This document shows, in pieces, positions 13,250 through 25,735 of a DNA stretch of 64,000 nucleotides; position 1 is the stretch's first letter; each line of letters begins with the position of its first letter. Made by a program: the position numbers and the translations under genes. Under the pieces are notes generated by a model, which worked only from the letters and a program-made list of their open reading frames with translations, did not search any database and was not told the origin of the DNA. The stretch comes from Acanthaster planci (Eukaryota > Echinodermata > Asteroidea > Valvatida > Acanthasteridae), in the NCBI RefSeq assembly GCF_001949145.1, contig NW_019091533.1, positions 346,765 to 410,764 on the forward strand, read 5' to 3'.

Positions 13250-13449
13250 ATTAGGATCTCTTAACGTTAGATTTTGTTGGTCCTTTTTCACCGATTTATG
13301 CAATCGACCGTGCGTCTAACCTGTCTACTTAATCCCACCTCCCAAATTCTTGGCAAAAACCTGGGGAGGGGATCCCTTTCCTGGATTCGTCCCCTTCATC
13401 ACTGACTTTTTCCCAACTTGTAACTCCTAACACTGACACTGCTCTTCAG

Positions 13450-13649
13450 AGCAAAAACAATAACATCAAACCACATGCCAGGGACTGAACATTTGAAGAA
13501 TTTCTGCGTATGAAACAAACTACATGGGAAAACTGACAAAGAGCTTGTAAATGATTATAAGGATGAACAAAGAAATTGACTAGAGCGGAATTTGAACCTG
13601 CGACCTCTGGAATACCGTACCATTTCTCTACCAACTGAGCTATCTAGTC
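13450..13649 (-). repeat. tRNA-Thr-like SINE, minus strand
   Basis: Positions 13578-13649 read on the minus strand as a 72-nt tRNA-like sequence. It has a perfect 7-bp acceptor stem (GACTAGA/TCTAGTC), box A TAGCTCAGTTGGTAG, box B GGTTCAAATTC and a loop giving anticodon GGT (Thr). The D and anticodon stems carry mismatches, and a non-tRNA body continues to about 13450. A SINE or tRNA pseudogene is therefore likelier than a functional tRNA. Confidence 0.65.
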
Positions 13650-15028
13650 CGATGTTGGTGACTCTTCCCATTTGTCAACACCTCTCTTCGGGGGGCACTA
13701 GCCAGAAGCCATTTCTGTTTAGTTAGCACTGTTGGACGAACATACGAGAGTACCCTTAATAATTTCAGCGGAGACGAAATCTGAGGCGGATTGAGAAAAC
13801 CAGGTTGCAAACTGGGGTGATGGTGGCTGCTTTTTGTTTTGAATTCGTGTAAAACCGTGGCACAAACTTACTAAAGAAAATAAAACTTTCAATCTTTAAA
13901 CATTCGTTATTGTCGTTTCCAACAAGTTTCTTTCATTTCTGTATCTTTAAAAAGTCGAAACACTAACGATTGTTAGTCATTTTAAACAGAGTGGCATCAA
14001 TTTTGAAAATAATAAAAAGCCTCACTTAAATGAGCTTTGAAGCTTTCCGTGCATGGCGAAGGTGGCAAGTAAGGTTACCTGTTTCCGGTAGCATCAAGCC
14101 TACTCTCAAAAACGGTGAGTACTCTCTAGTTCTTTTCAGAACCACGTGTATTTAAGAGATATCCTTATGGTGAATGCCACCTCTTTACATAAATCCTCTA
14201 TTAATTTTTGTTAATTTGTTAACTTGGTCTTTTCTATTCAATAAAATAACGTGAGCCTATATTCAGGCCCGTATTCATGGAATCAGACTGTTCAAATATA
14301 ATTAGATATGCATGTTTGTTTGTCTTCCAAGGTCGAGCTTTAGATTACGGTCAGAGTAGGAACACGTTCCCAACACCATTGCTTAAAACACGGGATTCTG
14401 CATTGTCTTAAGGCAGCTGATCAGCGCGACACGATCGAACGTAGGATTCGGCGCTGAGCAACGTTGCAAACTTCCGTAAGAAGGATTGTCCCATCTGTGT
14501 ACGAGCCGTTAAGGACAATCTCCACCTATTATTTGGGACTGAAGGCAAAGCCTTAACAGGTCAGTTTACCCTGACACCAACTGGTCAGTGGTCACGGGCT
14601 TATTGATCAGTGGTCAGGTCTTATCACACTTGAATCAGTCCAACTGATGTGCACCGGAGAGATGTGTGTTACTGTCACATTATCATGTTTCTTCTGAACC
14701 CTTGTACTATGCTCTGAGGTAATAGATTTCAACAACAAATCCCAATCAGCTGCATGTTTCATGGGAATTAGCATCTGGAAGGCAGCGGATAATAGTCCAC
14801 CGACTTTTTATGGCGTTCCAAGTACCAGAGCTGTGCTGACCAGTGTCAATGCCAGTCTCGAGGGAATGAACTTTAACCAAGGGCCTTCAATTAGCATATA
14901 TTGCGTTCTGACTTTATTGGACGTGTGATTAAAGTAGCTACTCGACATGAGTTTATTTATAATTTGCTGGCTTAATTAAAAACGACGAGTATTTGCCGTG
15001 TTTTGTTAATTGTCATTCCAGAAGAACT
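13650..15028. other. Intergenic upstream of MCT gene A
   Basis: No gene recognised apart from the hairpin repeat at 14095-14185. A pyrimidine-rich acceptor (TGTCATTCCAG at 15020) precedes the start codon of gene A, so a 5' UTR exon lies somewhere upstream. Confidence 0.4.
14095..14185 (+). repeat. Hairpin repeat family, copy A (histone-stem-loop-like)
   Basis: GTGAGTACTCTCTAGTTCTTTTCAGAACC: a 5-bp stem GTTCT/AGAAC with loop TTTC, followed by AAGAGATATCC. It matches 44395-44475 and, more loosely, 61851-61935. The hairpin resembles the metazoan histone mRNA 3' stem-loop, but no histone ORF precedes it. Confidence 0.5.
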
Positions 15029-18000
15029 ATGCCTTCTGTTTGCGGCCGAAAGTTCCGGCTGAGTGGTCGGAGCTCGGATCAAGTGGACGGTGTCGCCGGA
15101 CTATTGGTTATCTTCGCGGCATTCAGCGTGTATCACCTGGTCAGCATGATGACGCGATGCGCCGGTACCCTCTACTCCAGCTGGCAAATTGAATTTGATT
15201 CTAGCGCCTCTCAAACCGGAGCGATTGCAAGCACCATGTCTTCCTGCTCCTATTTTGCCTGTAAGCAACTCATTCCGTTCTCGATTCTTTCTTTGACAAG
15301 CATGGGTTCTGATCCTGAGCGTCTCCAATGAATCTTTATCGCATGTTTAGACTGATGTATCGAAGGAAAATATGTTTAATAAAAAGTGTAAAACAGTTGA
15401 AAAAGACAAAGGTAAAAGCATCCTGGAAATACACATATAACAATACACTTAATTTAAAGCTAATGCATGCCATAAAGTTAGTGCATTGTTATGATTGGTC
15501 ACGGCTCCACCAGGGACGCTAATGCTGAAGGCGCTGTATTCTTATGATTGACCCAATAAACATTCCTAAAACCATATCAGCCTTCAGTGAATATGCACGG
15601 TTCTATATGCTGCCATTTCAGGCACAAAATTAATTACTTATCATAACTACTCTGTTTCCCTATTCAAAGAGACAGGCGAGGGTTAAATGACCTGCTGAGA
15701 ACACAATGTGTGGTTTATCACTGGATTCGAACACCTGACCCGTTGAATGGTGGCATTCTTCGACGCTAAATCGCTCTCTTCAGAAAAGAATTATGTTCGT
15801 TGTTCTTTCAATCCAATAGGTGCTATTTCCGGCGTGGCCTGCAACCGATTTGGAGGCCGCTCTACTTGGATATTGGGAGGATTTTTGATATTTCTGGCTT
15901 CGCTGATAAGCTTTTGGGCGTCGCATCTCTATCAAATGTACATCATAGGAGCCATACTTGGTAAGTTTTTTGACGGTACCGGTTCGTAAGTGTGACGTCA
16001 CTTCAGTTTAAACCACGCCTACTGCACATGCACTGCACATAGAGTTACATGCACTGATCGCCGTTTGCATGGAGCCATGGAACCGGAAGTTAATACGCAA
16101 CGCATTAACTTCAGCGATTGCTCAATGGGAGCCTGCAATTCGTGGTGCGTCCGCCTCTGTGACGAAGTCACTTACGAACCGGATTTCGAAGAGTAAAATT
16201 AAAACAATAAAATATTAAGCTTTAACTACAACGGCATGGTTGGTAACATGACACCACCTGGCGACCAAACCTCTCTGTCGGTTCAGTAGTGTCAGTTACC
16301 TGTGGAGAAAAGGAAAGTGTGGGGTAATTAAAATGGAACTTTTGGTAAATGGAACCCCTTTGATATTTCGAAAACGGCCCACTGCTGTCTAACATTGATA
16401 TTACAGTGTTATTTTTGCTGAATAGACGATGTCAGTGCACGTTTTATAAGTCTGGCCTCATTGAGAATTACGGTAATATTTCGATTGAAGTTCTCTGATG
16501 GCCGTCATCTCAGGATAACTGGTATAAGAAGGGGTCTTTGGAATATATCAGAGGAAAATAATGTTATGTTGTGTGGGTTAGTTTAACTGTTATCTAGGTG
16601 CTTTTACAGAGGGTAAAACTGAAGCATACGCGTACGGTTGTTCTTTATAGTGCATTATTTCTATGCGAGAACCATGCATAATTACAGGTTTCTGTAATAT
16701 AACATTATGATGACAACCTATAGGGGGAAAAATAAAGTATGGTGGGGCAAATGGACCCTGTGTTTTCTATACTGATTAGCTTCGGTCGTGAGACCAATAC
16801 GAATTATGAAACAATTCACACGCAAAATGAATTTAACAAAATGGGGAAATTTGGGATTTTGTAAGAATTTCAATGTTAGGGAATAAATATGTGCTTGGCC
16901 GGTCTTAAACGTGCGGCTCGGGTATTAGTCGTGTCCATTCTCCTGAGCCGGTCTTGAACGTTAAAGACTGACCAAGCATTATTTATTCCCATTCCTAAAT
17001 ACCTTTTTTGTAGGAGAGTCACACAAAGTCAACATTTACTGGATTTCGAACAATTTATTTTAGAATTTTACTTTCATCTTCCCGAACACCCCCTGTCTAT
17101 TTTACGGTGAAGGCCTATTCCTTCTACAAGTTGTCCAAGTTGTTGTTCCCGAACACCCCTGTCCTTTTTATGGTACAAGCCTATTCCTTTTGCAAGTTGT
17201 CCAATAGAATCTCTTTGGACTTGGCGCGCGCGTGGCGAGCCGCGTGCACACAGACTATTAACTCATCAGATTCGATTAAACTGTCTTGCATCTAGGCGGG
17301 TATTATCAAATGTTAATACACGGTCATATTGCACCTTGTTGAATAGGGAGACTGTCTAAGTACTTCTGAAAGAACACACCACTTAAAATAAAACGTATAG
17401 TTTTGTCATGGTTCACTAAAACTAAAGCATTACATAAACGTATTTCGACAGAACAGATTTTATGTTATGGGAACAGCTGTACCGGTTTTTCTTTCAGTAT
17501 TAAAGTACATGAAATTATGCAGAGCACGTTGAGGCATATTCATCCAATAAAAAGGGTCGTTCTTAACTTACAGTTGGGGTAAAACGGACCAATGACGTAA
17601 TTAAGGATTCTAAATTTGCTTGTTCTTCATTTTAAGAGTCTATGATGTTTGCTATTGGCTTTTAAAGTTAGAAGCATAGTTTTACTCTACGAATACAATC
17701 TGTGCTTTGGTTTCTTGCAGGTTTGGGGGTTTCCCTGTGTTTTGTAGCGGCCACCGTGGCTGTCGCGCAGTATTACAAGAAGTACTACGCTATTGCCATC
17801 GGTTTCACAAGTGCTGGACTGGGATTGGGCATTGTCGTGTTCCCACCCCTGATTAGCCTGCTTCTTGATACGTACGGATGGAGAGGAACCATGCTGATCA
17901 CGGCTGCAATGTGTTCAAATATATGTGTAGCTGGTGCCCTCTATCGTCGGCCTCAAACAGAAACGAAGAGCAGACTCCAAAAACCTGAACTAGACGACTA

Positions 18001-19312
18001 CCTGACCAACGACAAAAGTTCAGAGATTCAACGACTTCCTGAGCCAAATCAGCAAGATGTCCGACCCAGCAGAAATAAGAAAGGAGGGTCTGTGTTGACT
18101 TTCCTTTCAAATTTGCTCTCGGAATTGCGGCTGTATTTGCTGCTCAAAAGTTATCGTTTCACTCTCTTTTGTATGGTGAACTTGCAAACTAACTTTGTGT
18201 ATTCGTGCTTTCTGATATTCCTGATCCCTTTAGCCCAGGCATGTGGTATTGATGAGCAGGAGGCTCCTTTTCTGCTCAGTTTGATGGGCTTTGGGAGTCT
18301 TGGCGCACGATTTGTAAGCGGCTTTTTCGTCACTCGCAAGATTCCTGTCGAGGTGGGCTTCACAGTGTCGCTCGTACTGTTTGGTCTTGGTGCCTGCTGT
18401 GCTCAAGCCGAAACTTACGCATCTTTGGCTGCTTCAGCGTGTCTTGTCGGCTTCGGGACCGGTGCCAACAAAACACTGAACACCGTGCTGCTTCGGAAGA
18501 TTGTCGGTTTGTCCAACATGGCATCGGGAATGGGTATATTGTACGCAGTGGGTGGATTTGGAGACCTCGTCGGCCCAATTTTAGCAGGTAAGACTCGTTT
18601 TGATCCTTCTAGATCAAATGGTGACATCTCCTTGAGATTCGTTATTGGAAATTTTGCTATCCAAGAAAATGTTAGCTTGTCAAAGGGGGTAATTGACCTC
18701 ACTGGCTGGGAGGGTGGAATTACCCAAGCCCACTAGACCTCCCCTAATACGGCGTACCCTTTTTAAAAAATTCTCAACAGTCCGTAAGGTAGCGAAAATG
18801 AACATAACATATTTTATTTAGTAAAGCCCGTAGTCACAACGAAAAAGCTACCAAAAAGTAAAGCACATTTTAAAATGCAGTAACCGCGAGCGTAGGTTAA
18901 TGCACATTTATATATCAGATGTATTTTTGTTGGGGGCATTAAATCAATCGTTGACACGTGTAATGACTGCCAGGAAGAGTAACGAGACTGTTGATCCCTT
19001 ATGTAGAATTTAATAAGAATCACTGAGTTGAAATTGGGAATATGAGCTAGTTATTTCCCTCATCTTCTCCCCTTACATGCACGCTACAGCCTGAATAACT
19101 CTATGCCAAATATCATTCAATTATTATTTCACCTTTCTTTTTTTCCAACTTATAAAGGTTTACTGTATGACAAGACAGGGAGCCCTAGTGTTGTGTTCTA
19201 TGTCGTAGCCGGTATTTGTGCCGCCTCTGCAGTACAGATGTTGCTCTTCCCACTGCTTGGCAGGATGGAGCCGGGCCTCCCCGACAACGAAAATCAGCCA
19301 GTACCGGTTTAG
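15029..19312 (+). CDS. Monocarboxylate-transporter-like protein A (SLC16/MFS), 4 coding exons
   Basis: Exons: 15029-15260, 15820-15960, 17721-18587, 19158-19312 (TAG). All introns are GT-AG, phase 1; the product is 464 residues. The 12-TM MFS plan is visible: TM1 in exon 1, TM2-TM4 in exon 2 and the start of exon 3, TM5-TM6 with the MCT-type signatures YYKKYYAIAIGFTSAG and TYGWRGTMLI, a cytosolic loop rich in charged residues, TM7-TM11, and TM12 in exon 4 with FYVVAGICAASAVQ. The N-terminal MCT motif (DGGWGW in classical members) is degraded to VDGVAGL. Such proteins carry monocarboxylates or other small substrates across the plasma membrane; the substrate here is unknown. A acceptor-like CAG just before the ATG suggests an untranslated first exon. 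It is the most divergent of the five paralogues. Confidence 0.88.
15979..16182. mobile_element. MITE with CCGGTTCGTAAGTG terminal inverted repeats
   Basis: 204-bp element in intron 2 of gene A, only 19 bp after the donor. It has 14-bp perfect terminal inverted repeats (CCGGTTCGTAAGTG ... CACTTACGAACCGG) and no ORF. No clear target duplication is visible. Confidence 0.8.
16876..16997. repeat. Inverted-repeat hairpin element
   Basis: TAGGGAATAAATATGTGCTT... mirrors ...AAGCATTATTTATTCCC around a short spacer that itself contains GGTCTTAAACGT / ACGTT-type complementary parts. It is a small fold-back element in intron 2 of gene A. Confidence 0.6.
17081..17203 (+). repeat. Two-copy direct repeat, about 67-bp period
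   Basis: CCCGAACACCCCCTGTC...GCCTATTCCTTCTACAAG and CCCGAACACCCCTGTCC...GCCTATTCCTTTTGCAAG are adjacent imperfect copies in intron 2 of gene A. Confidence 0.75.
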
Positions 19313-19805
19313 GCAAAGACGCCGTAGATTGCAAGGGCGTTTTTTTCCTCCTAAAAGACCCTGTCAGTGACCCAAGAGAAAAACAGTCTTGTCTGACAAA
19401 AATTGCCTTGTGATCCTCCGAAGTGCTGTTTCTAGGCTGTGAACGTTATTTCTGTTTTTACTGTGGTAACGCTGAAATGATATAACATCTTCGTTTTTAC
19501 GAAATATTCTGTATCTTTCCATCAAACATCAATATCGCTTTACGACCTTACACATTTGTGGGTGTGGTGTCGATTTCGGTTTTGTTTATGTTTTTCGCCT
19601 TTCAGTAGGAAATCTCATTCTGTACTGTATTAGTGTACTCAAAGGCTGAATAAGATTTGTGAATTATTTTGGAATAACGTGAAAAGTTTTGAAGGTGTTA
19701 GCGCAAGCAAAGTCATTCTCCACCTAAACTTAGCAATTTTAAACCACAATAATCTGTTTATTTCCGTTTGACTTCATTAAGAGATTCACCCTTTTTTTCA
19801 GAGCG

Positions 19806-19811
19806 AATAAA
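19806..19811 (+). terminator. Candidate poly(A) signal, MCT gene A
   Basis: AATAAA about 490 bp after the stop codon of gene A. No closer canonical signal was seen. Confidence 0.4.
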
Positions 19812-20953
19812 CAGTGCACTGAAGGAAATGTTTGCAAACCGGTTTAATACGCGGTAAAGTTCGATGATAAAATGTATGTATACTTTGTCTTCTTCAGTGA
19901 ACCTTCCAGGAGGGGAGAAAGCGTCCAGAAAAAAAAAGAGTAAACTCCATGTATACTTGTAAAAAAAATCTCAAGACAAATGGGTCGCTTTAAAAAGTTT
20001 ATTTGAAAAGATATTTTAAGACAGGGTAAAATCGACGGGGTTATCCTTGCTGCAGGCAGAGGAGCCTCGATTCCGATTTCAACACGAGTGTTGTTCTGGA
20101 GAATTAGTCAAGTTTGTCTTTCAGCGGCTCACTTTTTGACTGAGGAACGCTATATCAACTTGCCGTCAGTGTGCGTGAGCAAACCCTGCGAATGCTTATT
20201 GTGACGTGAATTTAATATACGGTCCAATTGCCACAACTATGGGTGTCAATGTTAACAATGCAACTGTCCTCTAAAACAGTAATATGCAATTTTCCTCTCT
20301 GCGTCGCTGTTTCCATTTGGTACGATTTGATCTGATTTGATCTGATCTGATTTGCTTGATCTGATTTATCGTAATTACAACACTTTCCATTCATGATAAA
20401 GCTGTATGATTGCAAGGTCTATACTTGACAACAATAGTGGAAGAGACAATAGCATATAGCTTCCCTCCTTTCCAGAATACCACAAATCCCCTGATATACG
20501 TTCAGATGAAAGTAATCAGTATATTTATTGATCAAATATTAGCACCCAAACTCTAAAAAGACAAATAAAAGTAATTGGATGTCGGGACCGTAAGTGAGGC
20601 TTTTGATTTTTCTCTCCCAATATCAAGTTGAATGAGCCCAAAGCCGCATTTGCTTGTGAACCCCCCCTCCCCCAAAAAGCTGGATACGCCGCTGGGGAGT
20701 TGTTTGTCTAATTATACGGGTTTGCAGCAGTATATTTGGACACTGACTCCGAACAGAGGTGAGCTTGCAGGTCAAATATAATCCATATCGAGCCAAACTC
20801 GGGGTGGCACTCCATTGTGTTTGGTCATTTCAGGTCTTGACGAAAGGCCAAAGGCTGAAGTCTCTTAAATAAACAAGACGAAAACCAAAACGACATTCGA
20901 GAAGTGTGCCCCATTGTATTTCTTTGACACTGCTAAAGCGAGGTACTAACACC
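19812..20953. other. Intergenic between MCT genes A and B
   Basis: No gene recognised. A tandem TGATCTGATT microsatellite sits at 20324-20368. An acceptor (GGTCATTTCAG ending 20833) probably opens the exon holding the start codon of gene B. Confidence 0.4.
20324..20368. repeat. TGATCTGATT short tandem repeat
   Basis: Imperfect array of GATTTGATCTGATTTGATCT-type units. Confidence 0.7.
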
Positions 20954-23900
20954 ATGCAAGGAGTGAAACATCGCACCAAGGCATCCCACCGTGCCTGGGG
21001 AAAAGTCATCCCTTTTGCGTCTTTCGCTTGCATGTTCCTCGTCACTGTCGTCATAAGGTGTACCGGAATGCTGTATGTCAGCTGGCAAAATGCTTTTGAG
21101 TCCACGGCGGCACAGACTGGGGCCATCTCCAGCGTGACGTCATCCACCTTGTATTTTTCATGTAAGTCATTTCTTCCGCGCGAGTTGCTTTCACCAACGC
21201 CTACTTTCTTCCCTGTTAATTAATGTGCAAACTACCGAATTGACCACTAACAACAGAAACACAATCTGGACTTGAGGGAGAGAGTTCGCTGAAGATTTTG
21301 AAAAGATGAAAAGGTCGAACTCGTTTTGGTCAGCACATTCAGAGAACAACATCCCAGGGCAATGAACCGAGATTTTCATGGCAAGAAAACGTAAACCTAA
21401 ATTGGGGAGCTTTCTTGCCAATACCATAAAATCAACTTTGTAAAGAGAACCCCAAGATGACAGTTTGAAGAGGCCAAAAAGGTCGCACATGTAGTTGATG
21501 AATATTCCCCTGTAATAATCTCAAACATACGAGTTGTGTTGTTTGGGTTATATCAAATGTGTTTAAACAAGTTTCAAAGAGGTATGGACTCGAGAAAAAT
21601 TTCCTGGAAATGAATTGTTTATTAATGTAAGAAAGCTATCCACGTTGGCAGACGAAGGTTCGTGATTTCATGAAGAGAATTTCACATCTGATCTGAGTGA
21701 GCAGGGGCCACTTTCTTGAGTCGACTTGTAACTGGCTCGCATATGAAAATGGAGGGTTAAAGAGGTTCGGAGCCCATGAAAGAGTTAATGTAGCACGGGA
21801 TTTGTTTACTTTCGATTCCTTGGGAAAAATATTATAATGTGGTGTACGAAAGTAGCCCATGGTTCCAATTGGGTATGAAACTCTATCCATAACCATAATG
21901 AAACAATCATCTATGCCCACGCCAACGCGGGACAGACTTTCTGAAAATAACGAAATCTTCCTTTTAGAGCCAATTTTTTTCGGTCTATTCTTTTTTTTTT
22001 ACATACGCTTGTGTCTTTTGCAGTCAGAATTATTTCCAGGCTTTTTTGCATTCGTTTGTCGGCAGCTCTACTGGCAGGTGTAATTTGCAATCGCTACGGA
22101 TACCGCGTCACCTGTAGCCTTGGAGGGCTTCTTACATTCTTTCCTCTCTTGATGAGCTTCTGGGTGTCGAATCTGTGGGGAATGTACAGCATAGCAGCGC
22201 TGATAGGTAGGCACGTTGCTCATCAAGAAACTATACAGTACAGGAAATTGGATATAATACTTACACCTTAACCACATCACACTAGAAATTGAAATGTTGA
22301 ATCTAACACGTACAAGCGCATGGTCGTTGACTAGTACACCATTATTTTGTCTTCAAAGTGTATAGTCGGGGGACTCTCCAAAGCCGACTACTAAAACCAG
22401 ATCCGGATGCACGGTGTCAGCAAACAGCACCATGCTCTAGCCAAGTTCGTAATAAAGCTTATAGGGCACCACTGGCACAACTAGATGACTGTACGAGATT
22501 GCAGTGACTACGTAATTAATTGGAAATGCAACCAACGAAGAAACAAGTTTGACGATGGGTATTTGTAGGAATGTGTCTTTAGAGTGGAACTTTTTTGCGC
22601 ATGCACACCAGCAAGAAGAGAATGCCCAGTGACTATAATTCGCGTTCTAACAAGCCACTCGAAATTGTATGCTTTTTCTTTGCAGGTGTGGGTACCTCCT
22701 TATGCAACATCGCTAACAATGCCATTCTTGCGGATTATTACGAGAAGTACTTCCCAATAATAAGCAGTATTTCCATGAGCGGTGTCGGCATCAACATGAT
22801 TGCGTTCCCGCCACTTTTACGCGTACTCCTCGATACTTACGGATGGCGGGGAGCCATGCTTGTAACATCTGCAATATGCGCAAATCTATGTGTGGTCGGC
22901 GCACTGTATCGTCCCTACAGTTACACACCAAGGACTCCACGATTTGAAGGCGCAGCTGTTCACACGGACGTCAGTCCGACCACAGATGGGAATTCAAACG
23001 GTATTCAAAATGGCTCAAGTAAAAGATGCGAACATACCAGCAAAAGTAAGACCTGTCCTAGTAGCTTATGGTGGGCGTTCTCAGCTTTACGACTGGACTT
23101 GTTGTTGAAGAGTTACAGATTTTCGCTCCTTTGCTTAACTGGTATGGAACTCCAGGTGGTATTCTCCTGCGTGACGGTATTTCTCGTACCAAGGGCCATG
23201 TTTTGTGGCATAGATGAATCCGGGGCGTCATTTCTATTCAGTATATTTGGGTTTGGGAGTTTCGGCGGTAGACTCGCAAGTGGCTTCTTCGTGACCCGCA
23301 AGACACCCGTCGAGGTCCTATACACATGCTCCTTTGTGCTGTGCTGCATCGGTTTACTTTGTTCTCAAGCCGAGACCTATGCGTCTTTTGCCGCTTCCGC
23401 CTGCATTGTTGGTATTGGTATAGGAGCTAACAAAGTATGGAGCGCCATATTACTACGTAAACTCCTGGGTGCGCCTCTTGTGGCATCTGGGCAGGCGATA
23501 CATCTCGTGGCAGGTGGTGTCGGAGAACTTGTGGCTCCCATTGTTGCTGGTAAGTGTTACGAGGGACTTTTCCGTGGGCATCTTGAAACACACGTCAAGA
23601 GGATGATTGGAGCTATCAATACAATTTTGTATTTGGACATTACTGTGGCAAGGTTCTCTGAGCTTTACACCACAAGTTGTTACAGAAGTTTACTCAAACT
23701 TTTAAAGTTGTCAAGGATTTCACCAATTTTCAGTGACAAGTCTACATGGCTGACTATATCCGTCAATGTTTCATGTTGCTATAGCTACGGGACAGTAGTG
23801 CTTGGAATGTTAAAGATGTGGGCACAGATACCAGTCTGTGAGAACAGGACGCGTCGTTCATAGAAAAAAGTTTGTTAAAAAAATGCAAAATTGTTGGTCG

Positions 23901-24407
23901 ACCGGGGATTAACTTGATTTTATTAACCCGAATTATGAAGCATACGAACTGCAATGGACCGAAAATCTCCACTCGATTTTAAGTCGCCAGCTACTTTTGG
24001 CGTTTCCCAGCAGAATGTTAATGGACAGATATCAGGGGTTAGGCAGCCTCACTGCCAGAGCGCGTCTCGACTGATCTCGCCGAGTTTTGCCTTACTGCAT
24101 GAGCATATTATATGTCTGTGAAAGTTCTAAATGTACTTCCGGGAAGTATAGGACTGCGTAACCTCTTGCGTTGACCTTGTAATGACAACTCTGACGTAGT
24201 TGTACAGGTTTTCAGTGAGACTGAAATGACCTTTTTATCATTTGCATAGGCCGTTTATATGACACTACGGGGACCTTCCGCTCCGTGTTCTACATCTTGG
24301 GCGGTCTGATCTCCGCCGCTGCTCTTCAGATGTTGCTTACACCTGTGCTTCGTAAACTGGAATCCGGTATTCCTGAAGGCGACAGACATCCAAATGTATC
24401 GTCTTGA
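20954..24407 (+). CDS. Monocarboxylate-transporter-like protein B (SLC16/MFS), 4 coding exons
   Basis: Exons: 20954-21161, 22066-22206, 22686-23549, 24250-24407 (TGA), all phase-1 GT-AG introns; 456 residues. ATG 20954 is the first ATG in frame, and its MQ...AWGK start aligns with gene C. TM1 (KVIPFASFACMFLVTVVI) and the conserved RCTGMLYVSWQ follow in exon 1. Exon 2 has CNRYGYRVTCSLGG. Exon 3 has the MCT features YYEKYFPIISSISMSG and DTYGWRGAMLV, a Ser/Thr-rich central loop, and the TM8 stretch GFGSFGGRLASGFF. Exon 4 carries FYILGGLISAAALQ. The Asp found four residues before the TM8 Arg in MCT1 is Ser here, so classical proton-coupled lactate transport should not be assumed. It is closest to gene C at both DNA and protein level. 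Confidence 0.88.
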
Positions 24408-25573
24408 GCGGTGGTGAACCGGTAACTGGGGTATACATTTTCAATTGAGGGCAAGCTTGGAAGGCCTTCGTTGTCTGGAGTCTGGAGGGGGGGGCACTCA
24501 ATGGGTTCTGTCACAGTTGAAACAATAACCAGCACGGACAATTACCAGGTTTCTTATCTGATTTCTGGGCGGGGGGTACACGAGGGGCACAGGCGTTGGG
24601 CGGGGGGGGGGCGTGCACGCTTCCCCCTCCACCTTAGTTGTGCCACAGGTTTTGAGTAGGTAGAGGCAAAACATCTTACTCGGTAAACCACATGACAAGG
24701 ACGAGCATACAAGGACTGTAGCTCAATAGTCGAGAGAGCGAAGCCGATGGCTGCATTTCTTCGCATCGATTTTATTCTACATTCGTCAGTGTCTAGGGCT
24801 TCAGGCTTCATGAGAATTTTTTTTTCCCAGAATGTACAATTCGTTCAAATACCGCGGCTGTTAATGGGCGCAACAAATGTGTGTGAAGGTTGAGCTGTTG
24901 GAAGAGTCTATTATTGTGACGTGACAGAGGGCGCTAGTCACTTGGCGAGGTGCGAAGTTATGGCCCTACACCAAATTTCGCGCCCAAAGAAAACAGCGCA
25001 AAAATAGAACGAAATAGCGCCGCCTGTTGACTCTCTGGAAGAGGTTGACCTTCGTTTTTTCAGTGGAAATTGAAGATTATGATCCGAAGATCACTTTTTG
25101 CTTCAGTTTTATGGGATGAGCCACAGTTTCGTTTTTATTCGCCTTTCCCCGAAGATAACCACAAAATACTACTTTGGTAAACTATGCGCTCAGTGTCTGG
25201 ACGTACGTATGCCGCCCGCCTCTATCCGAAACAGGCCTGCAATTTAGGGCTTTTGGTGAAAGAAATACCCCAAACCGGAAAATATCAGTCCCAAATTCGG
25301 GATTTATAGAAAAATTTCTGTGATCCCTCCTGATTATGGTATGTCTTGGTTTAAAAACCCGTGGGATCACTGAATAATAACTCGCGCGCAGATATGCAAC
25401 CATTTGGTGGAATGCAGCTTTAGCTTTGAGGATGGCGCTCTGCCCAGTAAGTAACGTAACAAAGGCAGATGTTAGGCGCGCGTAGCTGATTGATCTCCAT
25501 TATAAAGACTTAAAATGGAAATCAATGGTGTTCAGCAAGCGTGGTGCACAGGCTCTGCCTTGCGAGGGGCGAT
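24408..25573. other. Intergenic between MCT genes B and C, part 1
   Basis: No gene recognised. It includes several long G-runs (around 24488 and 24600) and a likely 3' UTR of gene B; no canonical AATAAA is close to the stop. Confidence 0.4.
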
Positions 25574-25735
25574 CCGGTTCGTAAGTGACCTCGTCATACA
25601 CGCGGACGCATCAAGAATTATTCGCTCCTCTTGAACCGACAGGTTGCCCCTGAACTTCTGGTTCCATAGTACCATGTAACTCAATGTGAAGTGGAAGTAC
25701 TTAAAACTGAAATGATGTCACAAATGTAACGCGCA
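25574..25735. mobile_element. CCGGTTCGTAAGTG MITE, decayed copy
   Basis: It begins with CCGGTTCGTAAGTGAC and shares the order of blocks with the reverse complement of 15979-16182 (GCGGACGCA, CTTC.GGTTCCAT, CATGTAACTC, TTAAAACTGAA, GATGTCAC). The distal terminal repeat is degraded. Confidence 0.6.

Larger units (their letters stand above)
12537..13449. other. Intergenic; possible promoter region
   Basis: No coding sequence is recognised. It contains the TATA-like element at 12881 and the inverted repeat at 13188-13249. Confidence 0.4.

Noticed and set aside
13578-13649. Functional tRNA-Thr gene
   Set aside because: The acceptor stem is perfect, but the D, anticodon and T stems carry mismatches, and a SINE body follows.
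23550-23863. Extension of MCT gene B exon 3 to the stop at 23863
   Set aside because: A canonical donor at 23549 and a matching TM12 exon at 24250 show that this part is intron.
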